Source: Chloroflexota bacterium (GTDB lineage Bacteria > Chloroflexota > Anaerolineae > UBA7937). From it: a DNA stretch of 6,207 bases. The notes beneath the pieces were generated by a model. That model did not search any database. It was given only the letters and a program-made list of their open reading frames with translations, and was not told where the DNA came from. Location: the NCBI GenBank assembly GCA_003453555.1, contig DMLA01000062.1:15963-22169 (forward strand). The letters are read 5' to 3'. The position numbers were made by a program, and so were the translations under genes. Shown here in pieces: positions 1-5,130 of the stretch (positions are counted from its first letter, which is position 1; each line of letters starts with the position of its first letter).

Positions 1-1469
1 CTCACCGTGGTCACGTTGCCATAGAGGTCGACGACGCGCAGCTGGCTGATCCAGGTGTCGTTCAACTGGCTCTGGCCTATGGCCATATCTACCTTACGAT
101 CAGGCTGGGCCTTGATCTTCTCGCCGCTATCGGTCCAGAGAACCAATACCTTGCCCGATTCAGTGAAGAAGCGATAGGCCTGGATCCAGGAATTTCCGGT
201 TTCGTCGGGAGCCAATTGATGTTCGAAGCCGGCACCTTCCAGTTGGCTGGTCATGACTCGATAGGCATCGTGGGCTGGGTAGGGCTTGTAGCCGGCGTCT
301 AGGAGCCCATAGTAGGCAGAAGCGCTACCATATTCTCCTAGCGTGAACCAGATGATCGCTTTGATGTCATCAGGCCACATGCTCATCCCCCGCACGAACT
401 CGTGGACCAGGTGGCGGGCTTGCAACTCGTTTTGCCCTGCACTCCGATCGCTAGACAGGCCGATCTCGGAGCAAACTAGTGGCTTGCTCAGCTCGTAGGA
501 GGCCAATTTGTTCTTGATGTATGTGGCCTTCCCAATGATGCCTTGCTGGTAGGGCAGGGTGCCATCCCAAACGTCCCTCTTGAAATCGTATTGATGGAAA
601 TTCATCAGGTCGAAGTAAGCACCACCACCGTTGGTCAGCACTTGGTCCAGGAAATTAGTGTTGAAGCAACCCTCGGGGATCGTCTCATAAGCGATGCCGC
701 CGAAAACCACCTGGGCCTCTGGGTCGGAGGCCTTCACGGCGGTGTAGGCACGTTTCAACATAGCGACATACTCCACCGGGTCTGGAATGCCATCATGGTC
801 TAGATCGCCTCCCCAACAGCCGCCCACGAATATACAGCTAGGACTCAGCGATTTGTTATCGGGCTCATTCCAGAATTCCCAGTACTTGACTTCGGGAGAC
901 CCGGGACCGTCATTCACCCCATCGCCGTCATACCTCTCGACCAGGGCGCTGACGAAATACTGAAAGCGGTCCAGATCTGTCGGGGGATAGGATTTCATGA
1001 CCAGAGGGAGGTACGTGGAGAACGGGCCTGGGCTGGGAATCGGGGGCCCAGGGGTGGGTGGCTCGAAGGGGTCAGTGATGGGTCCATCGATGGGTCCGCA
1101 ATCCTGCCCCGTCTCTTCATGGGCCCAGGCGGGACTTGACCGCACTTCCACGATGGGGGTCAGTCCCTGAGCGGCTAGCCTATTCAGAGCCTCGTCGAAT
1201 GAGGAGCTCCAGTTGTAGCTCCCTGGCGTGGACTCAATGCTACTCCAGAGGAGTGTTATCCTGGCCCAGTTGGCGCCGGCTTCTTCCGCTCTACTTACAG
1301 CAGTATCATTATTCTGCTCGCCTAGCATTTGCACTCCCACGGGCAAGGGGCCAGATTCTGGGTCCGCCCGTGGAGCTGGCCCTGGGCCGGAGTGGGCAAC
1401 GCCAATGGAGATGACAGCAGCCAACAGGCTCACCAAAAGGGCTGTGTAGACGAGCACCTTTCTTTTCAT
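1..1469 (-). CDS. Secreted clan-A glycoside hydrolase (GH39/GH5-like TIM barrel), 3'-truncated by the window
   Basis: The frame is open from ATG at 1469 to the left edge: 489 residues and no stop, so the C-terminus is missing. Residues 1-27 look like a signal peptide (MKRK, then a hydrophobic stretch to about VAHS), so the enzyme is probably exported. TIM-barrel hydrolase signs are an early strand with LLW, PIVEVRSSPAW (105-115), YWEFWNEPD with probable acid/base Glu202, FHQY (His292, Tyr294), LVCSEIG with probable nucleophile Glu335, and IIWFTL with Trp374. The last residues (VVDLYGNVTTV) resemble the start of the beta-sandwich that follows the barrel in GH39-like proteins. Odd points are a proline-rich arm (137-149) plus YLPLVMK (153-159) inside the barrel, and two Asp-rich loops (181-187, 222-230) on either side of Glu202. 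Cys124, 212, 218, 268 and 333 could form disulfides. The start has a weak GAGAG six bases upstream and its own promoter. Exact family and substrate are not determined; neighbours suggest a polysaccharide made by this cluster. Confidence 0.88.
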   Translation of the reverse strand, partial: MKRKVLVYTALLVSLLAAVISIGVAHSGPGPAPRADPESGPLPVGVQMLGEQNNDTAVSRAEEAGANWARITLLWSSIESTPGSYNWSSSFDEALNRLAAQGLTPIVEVRSSPAWAHEETGQDCGPIDGPITDPFEPPTPGPPIPSPGPFSTYLPLVMKSYPPTDLDRFQYFVSALVERYDGDGVNDGPGSPEVKYWEFWNEPDNKSLSPSCIFVGGCWGGDLDHDGIPDPVEYVAMLKRAYTAVKASDPEAQVVFGGIAYETIPEGCFNTNFLDQVLTNGGGAYFDLMNFHQYDFKRDVWDGTLPYQQGIIGKATYIKNKLASYELSKPLVCSEIGLSSDRSAGQNELQARHLVHEFVRGMSMWPDDIKAIIWFTLGEYGSASAYYGLLDAGYKPYPAHDAYRVMTSQLEGAGFEHQLAPDETGNSWIQAYRFFTESGKVLVLWTDSGEKIKAQPDRKVDMAIGQSQLNDTWISQLRVVDLYGNVTTV

Positions 1470-1514
1470 CTAGCACTCTCGCTTTTTTTGATTATTGAAG
1501 AGTTTTGCCTATTT

Positions 1515-1544
1515 ATTATAGTGTGGGAGAGAAGGCATGTGCAA
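1515..1544 (-). promoter_or_regulatory. Sigma-70-type promoter for the glycoside hydrolase gene
   Basis: On the minus strand a perfect TATAAT (1520-1515) lies 18 bases downstream of TTGCAC (1544-1539); shifting by one base gives TGCACA with a 17-base spacer. The -10 matches consensus fully, the -35 only partly (3 to 4 of 6). Transcription would start near 1508, leaving a leader of about 40 bases before the ATG at 1469, with an A7 run at 1489-1483. The 129-bp gap is much more AT-rich than the genes around it. CCTATT (minus, 1548-1543) and AATAGG (minus, 1514-1509) form a 6-bp inverted repeat that brackets the promoter and could be an operator, though a repeat this short may be chance. The promoter would let the hydrolase be expressed apart from the upstream genes. 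Confidence 0.6.
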
Positions 1545-1598
1545 TAGGATATTAGTACCGCCGCCTGAGGGAGGAGGTCTTGTCGCAATCGTCTCGCT

Positions 1599-3023
1599 TC
1601 AGCGATAGTAGAAGGGCAAGATGTAGCGAGCCAGACAGAATAGGTTCAGAAAGAGGAAACCGACGCCGTAGCCCAAGGTCAACCTGCGATCGCCAACCTT
1701 GGGCCAGAGGCCTTGCGCTGCCATGGCCAACATCAATGCTATGGGCACAACCACCGGCAGAAGGAACCTTCCTTGCGGTGGCCCAATAGGGTATAACTCT
1801 ACGCTTCGAAGATGACCGAAGAAGATTACCACCAGAGCAAGGGGAAAAGTGAGGAGCAGGAAAATGATACTTCGCCATTGGGAAGCCTCGAGATCTCCCC
1901 TTAGGGCATGCCGGACTAGGAAGTGGATCAAACCAAACCCACTGGCTAGTGTGAAGCCGCCCAGGAGCCAGTAGAGGTAGGGATCTGGCCTGACGTTCAT
2001 CCAGCCGAACCTGGCCCAAAAACTCTCGAAGAGGGTCTGGGCCCAAAAGAAGTAGGTCCGGAAGGCCTCAGCCGTATAGTATCCAGGGTTCAGGATGAAG
2101 GTGCCGATATCCTCGGGAATGACGAGATAACGAGGATAGCGAAGGACAAACTGACACGCGCCAGGCATGAACCCGCAGATCTCATCTCGCCAGGTCAGGA
2201 GAGCAGCCATGCCAGCCATGCCCAGGATCAGCCCCATGCCTACAGCCGCTAGCTTCCCTGTGGAGAGTGACCGCCATGGCTTCCCCGTCAACCACAAGAG
2301 GAGTCCGACCGCAGAAATGGGCAAGGACATGACCGTGATCCTCTTGGTCAGAAACCCGACCACTGTGGCAAACACCACGCCTATGGCCAAGAGCGGTGAC
2401 AACCCCCGCCGTAGGATCACCACCCACTGGAAGATAAGCAGCGAGACCATCAGCTCGGCCAAGGCATCGCTGTTCACCGAGGCGTTGATGAAGGCGTGCA
2501 TGGGCAAAAGGGCCACGATGAGGGGGGCGAGACGGCTTAGTGCTTCCTCTTGGGGAAAGATTGCCCGGGCTGTTCCATAGGCTATGGCTACCGAAAGAGC
2601 CCCCAGGAGAACGGAGAATACTCTAGCGGCAAGGAGCTGCTGATCTACGCCGGATCTTGAAAGGGGCGAGATGAAGAGAGCAGCAGCAGCGTAGTAAGCA
2701 GGGGGGTGATAGAGGGAGTGGGCTATCCAGTCGGGGACGATCTCCTCGAACGATTGTGGCGGGTTGGAGGGATCGTAAGGGTAATAGGCGTACCCAAACT
2801 GCCAATAGTTGTGGCGGACCATGGAATCTATGATCTCTCTCATGATCTCTGGGGAGATATCCCGGGAGGAAACGAGTCGACCCTCTTCCAGTATCAGCTT
2901 CACATACTCAAAATGCCTCCACTCGTCGGGAGCTTGCCAGGGCGGGACGACAAAAGCCCAGAGCAAGCCTACCGATAACGCCACCCCTAGTAGCGCTAGC
3001 CCAACGCGAGTCCTCGAACTCAT
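1599..3023 (-). CDS. DUF2142/GT-C-like polytopic membrane protein, probable lipid-linked-sugar glycosyltransferase
   Basis: This 474-residue protein is mostly hydrophobic, with about ten or more membrane helices. After helix 1 comes PPWQAPDEWRHF (27-38); the acidic pair Asp33-Glu34 sits at the start of the first outer loop, where GT-C glycosyltransferases carry a catalytic acidic residue. A long outer loop (about 27-105) ends in HPPAYY (106-111), as in GT39/GT83-like enzymes. PQGRFLLP near 416-423 is typical of DUF2142 proteins. GT-C enzymes move sugars from polyprenyl-phosphate donors to acceptors outside the membrane, and that is the inferred role; the reaction itself cannot be read from the sequence. 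I chose ATG 3023 because AGAGG lies nine bases upstream and the first helix follows directly. An in-frame GTG at 3059 would add 12 residues but lacks a spaced Shine-Dalgarno. It follows the GT2 gene closely and is probably the last gene of the four-gene unit. No clear terminator follows the stop. Confidence 0.82.
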   Translation of the reverse strand: MSSRTRVGLALLGVALSVGLLWAFVVPPWQAPDEWRHFEYVKLILEEGRLVSSRDISPEIMREIIDSMVRHNYWQFGYAYYPYDPSNPPQSFEEIVPDWIAHSLYHPPAYYAAAALFISPLSRSGVDQQLLAARVFSVLLGALSVAIAYGTARAIFPQEEALSRLAPLIVALLPMHAFINASVNSDALAELMVSLLIFQWVVILRRGLSPLLAIGVVFATVVGFLTKRITVMSLPISAVGLLLWLTGKPWRSLSTGKLAAVGMGLILGMAGMAALLTWRDEICGFMPGACQFVLRYPRYLVIPEDIGTFILNPGYYTAEAFRTYFFWAQTLFESFWARFGWMNVRPDPYLYWLLGGFTLASGFGLIHFLVRHALRGDLEASQWRSIIFLLLTFPLALVVIFFGHLRSVELYPIGPPQGRFLLPVVVPIALMLAMAAQGLWPKVGDRRLTLGYGVGFLFLNLFCLARYILPFYYR

Positions 3024-3032
3024 GCCTTCCAG

Positions 3033-3037
3033 CCTCT
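3033..3037 (-). promoter_or_regulatory. Ribosome binding site favouring the ATG at 3023
   Basis: AGAGG on the minus strand lies nine bases before the ATG at 3023. The competing GTG at 3059 has GAGAAG directly abutting it, which is too close for normal ribosome loading. The evidence is modest, because both starts are in frame and the second costs only 12 residues. Confidence 0.45.
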
Positions 3038-3041
3038 TTCC

Positions 3042-3094
3042 CTTCTCATGCCCTGTCACCTTCTCGGGGCCTGTATTGGCGATATGATGAGAAG
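3042..3094. repeat. 8-bp inverted repeat in the intercistronic gap
   Basis: CTTCTCAT at 3042-3049 and ATGAGAAG at 3087-3094 are exact inverted copies separated by 37 bases, in the gap between the GT2 stop (3103) and the DUF2142 start (3023). A transcript could fold over this segment, but the arms are short, the loop is long and no U run follows, so it is not a terminator. It may be chance. Confidence 0.25.
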
Positions 3095-3102
3095 CCTGTT
3101 AT

Positions 3103-4110
3103 TCACCTGCTGAGACGGTCGCGCAGGGTCAAGTATAAATGCCTGACAATACCCGCTAGGAAACCTGCGGTCAAGGCGAAGGCCCTCACCAGAAGCAAGG
3201 GCAGAGCCACAAGCCCCACCTGGGGATCTTTCTTGAAACATCTGGCCAAGAAGGGCAAGGAGGAAAGGAGAAAAAGGACCAGCGATGCGCTAAGCCCCCA
3301 GATGGCTAGCCTTGGCAAAAGGGGGAAGGCGAGGAGCAGAGCAATAGAAACTGTGGCCAGTATGCACTGCAACTTGAGGGACTGGGGCGTGTGGGAGTCG
3401 GCTATCATTTTCTCCGGGCTCTTGCGATACATCAAAACTCGCCAGAAGCCGACGTAGAACTTACGTCGAAGATAGCCGCCCAGAGTGCCCACGTGACGGT
3501 GATAAACGACCGCCTCAGGGACGAATACGAGTTTGTACCCCCGCCTGGAAAGCCTGTACGAGAGATCGACATCTTCCCCTGAAGCCCTGGGAAAAGCGGA
3601 GTCGAAGCCCCCCTCCCGTAATAGGATTTCTTTCCTGTAGGCAGCGGAATAGGTGTCCACGAAATCAATGCAGCGCTCTCTCTTCATCTTGTCATACTTA
3701 TCTTCGTACTCCAGTTGCACAAAGCGAGCTATCAGGGCCTTTTGCCTGGTAGCGTAGATCCCTTTGGCTCCCGTAACTTCTGGATCTTCCAGGGCCCTCA
3801 TCAGCGCCTCCACCCAGTGCGGAGAGGGTTCGCAGTCGGCATCGGTGAAGAGGATGATATCGCCTTGGCTTTCCCTTACCCCCAGATTACGCGCCACGGC
3901 AGGACCCTTGTGGGGCTGGCTCAAAAGCCTGGCCCCGAAAGATGCCACCCTCTGGCGGGTAGCGTCCCGGGAACCATCATCCACCACCAGGATTTCGTAT
4001 TTTTCCCGAGCCAGCGATTGATCGGCCAAGGCCCCCAAGCAGTGGGCCAGTGTCGATCCGGCGTTGTAGACAGGGATCACTACCGAGGCGATTACTGCGC
4101 TTTCTCCCAC
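3103..4110 (-). CDS. Membrane-anchored family 2 glycosyltransferase
   Basis: This 335-residue protein has an N-terminal GT-A domain with clear GT2 motifs: VVIPVYN (10-16), VVDDGS (42-47) for nucleotide binding, GPAVARNLG (69-77), FTDADC (88-93) with the metal-binding Asp90-x-Asp92, and SGED (177-180), where the Glu-Asp pair would include the catalytic base. DTYSAAYRK (152-160), YHRH and SHTPQ are segments I recall from bacterial GT2 proteins with a C-terminal anchor. From about residue 250 on there are hydrophobic stretches for roughly three to four membrane helices. It should transfer a sugar from a nucleotide-sugar donor to a lipid-linked or nascent glycan at the inner face; donor and acceptor cannot be told. 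The start is GTG 4110, since AGGAGG lies just upstream and the GT2 fold begins at once. The frame stays open to 4383, but that stretch is inside the upstream gene and reads as low-complexity Gly/Arg/Ser sequence. The 19-bp overlap with the upstream gene implies translational coupling. Confidence 0.92.
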   Translation of the reverse strand: MGESAVIASVVIPVYNAGSTLAHCLGALADQSLAREKYEILVVDDGSRDATRQRVASFGARLLSQPHKGPAVARNLGVRESQGDIILFTDADCEPSPHWVEALMRALEDPEVTGAKGIYATRQKALIARFVQLEYEDKYDKMKRERCIDFVDTYSAAYRKEILLREGGFDSAFPRASGEDVDLSYRLSRRGYKLVFVPEAVVYHRHVGTLGGYLRRKFYVGFWRVLMYRKSPEKMIADSHTPQSLKLQCILATVSIALLLAFPLLPRLAIWGLSASLVLFLLSSLPFLARCFKKDPQVGLVALPLLLVRAFALTAGFLAGIVRHLYLTLRDRLSR

Positions 4111-5126
4111 CCCACCTCCTCGGTTGGTTGCAGAGGGCCCTCCCGCTCCGCCAATCGAAAGAGCTGATAGCCGGCCTTCCACGTGAAAAAGCCGCCCAGC
4201 ACCATCATGGGCAGGAATACGACCAGGTGAAGCACTACGCTGTAGGCCAAAGCCCTCCCGCCCTCTATTCCGATGGCGGTGAGCGTAAAATAGCCCAGAT
4301 AGTGGAATACCCCCACCCGCCCTGGCGAGGTGGGTATCGCCGCTCCAACCTGGAGCACCACCAAGAGAAGCAGGGAACTCCACCAGGGTGCAACGATCCC
4401 CATACTGGAGAGAACCAGCCAGTTAGTAGAGGCAGCCACGGCCCAGATCGCTGCTGACAACCCCAGTGACCAAGCGACCACCCTCCAAGAGCCCAAAGAA
4501 TCTACCCCTTCCAGGGCCACCATCACTTTCTGAATAAGGCTTTTGACAAAAGAGGAGGGGATGAAGATGCTCAGTCTATGCAACCAGCCTGTTACCCGTT
4601 CACGATTCCGAGCGATGAGAATAAGAGCGATGGAGAGGGCAGCCAAAAGAACAGCCGCTGCCAGTTTCGAACGACTCAGCCAGGTGGGAAGAGAGATCAC
4701 TGCCAACAGAAAAGCGAGAGAAACGAGGAGCATGATAGCCTCAAGGGTTTTCTCCACCACGATAGTGGCCAGAACCGAGGCCTTGCTCCGTTCTTCCAAC
4801 TCACCCACTAGGTAGGCCCTGGCTAGTTCGCCCACCCTTGCTGGCAAGGCCGCGTTTAGCGCCATTCCCACCAACAAGACGCGGAAGAGTTGCCAGAAGG
4901 CCAGATCGGCCTCCCGAGGGTGGAAAAGCCACTTCCAGCGATAAGCCTTCCCGGCAAGGGTGAAGAGGACGGAAAGAAGAGCGAGCAGCAACCAGGCCGG
5001 TTGAGTTCCTCGAACGGCCTTCATCACCTGCTCCATATCCACATCGCGAAAGGCGATCAGAAGCAAGAGCAGACCTAAAAGGGAACCCAGGGCCAGACGA
5101 ATGCCCATCGATACCCTCTGGCCCAT
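4092..5126 (-). CDS. Lysylphosphatidylglycerol synthase transmembrane family protein (UPF0104/YbhN/AglD-like)
   Basis: This 344-residue multi-pass inner-membrane protein has about eight hydrophobic segments and the usual length for stand-alone members of the family. Family marks are RWKWLF (63-68), LPARVGELARAYLVG (94-108), VVEKTLEA (123-130), IPTSPGRVGVFHY (264-276) and His300 in a late helix. The best-known relative is the N-terminal flippase domain of MprF; archaeal AglD acts in dolichol-linked glycan assembly. Here no lysyltransferase domain is attached, so aminoacylation of phospholipid is not expected. Lying between a polymerase/ligase and a GT2 gene, it more likely handles a lipid-linked glycan, which is inference. 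ATG 5126 has GAGG eight bases upstream within the previous gene's end, and the gap to that stop is only 4 bp. A second ATG at 5108, preceded by AGAGGG, is an almost equally good start and removes six residues. Confidence 0.9.
   Translation of the reverse strand: MGQRVSMGIRLALGSLLGLLLLLIAFRDVDMEQVMKAVRGTQPAWLLLALLSVLFTLAGKAYRWKWLFHPREADLAFWQLFRVLLVGMALNAALPARVGELARAYLVGELEERSKASVLATIVVEKTLEAIMLLVSLAFLLAVISLPTWLSRSKLAAAVLLAALSIALILIARNRERVTGWLHRLSIFIPSSFVKSLIQKVMVALEGVDSLGSWRVVAWSLGLSAAIWAVAASTNWLVLSSMGIVAPWWSSLLLLVVLQVGAAIPTSPGRVGVFHYLGYFTLTAIGIEGGRALAYSVVLHLVVFLPMMVLGGFFTWKAGYQLFRLAEREGPLQPTEEVGWEKAQ
4115..4120 (-). promoter_or_regulatory. AGGAGG ribosome binding site setting the GT2 start at GTG 4110
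   Basis: A full AGGAGG on the minus strand lies four bases before the GTG at 4110, inside the last codons of the upstream gene. It decides between this start and the misleading open frame up to 4383, and against the later in-frame GTG at 4080, which would cut into the first beta strand. The spacing is slightly short. Confidence 0.6.
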
Positions 5127-5130
5127 CTCA

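Noticed and set aside
543..803. 86-codon open frame on the plus strand
   Set aside because: It is antisense to the hydrolase, across the region coding for FHQY and the second Asp-rich loop, with no motif of its own.
780..929. Dockerin domain in the hydrolase (cellulosome component)
   Set aside because: Only single Asp-rich loops are present, about 40 residues apart and inside the catalytic domain. A dockerin has two paired loop-helix repeats, usually at a protein end.
1557..1578. Possible terminator hairpin after the DUF2142 gene (ACCTCCTCC / GGCGGCGGT, minus strand)
   Set aside because: The stem has two T-C mismatches in nine positions, a 4-base loop and no T run after it (ACTAATATCC follows), so it does not look like an intrinsic terminator.
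1552..2046. 164-codon minus-strand frame inside the DUF2142 gene
   Set aside because: It overlaps the DUF2142 gene in another frame; the composition is Arg/Ser/Pro-rich with no domain, while the DUF2142 frame has continuous membrane helices and family motifs.
3715..4167. 150-codon open frame on the plus strand
   Set aside because: It lies antisense to the GT2 gene, which has complete family motifs. The plus-strand product shows no recognisable motif or signal, so it is a shadow frame.
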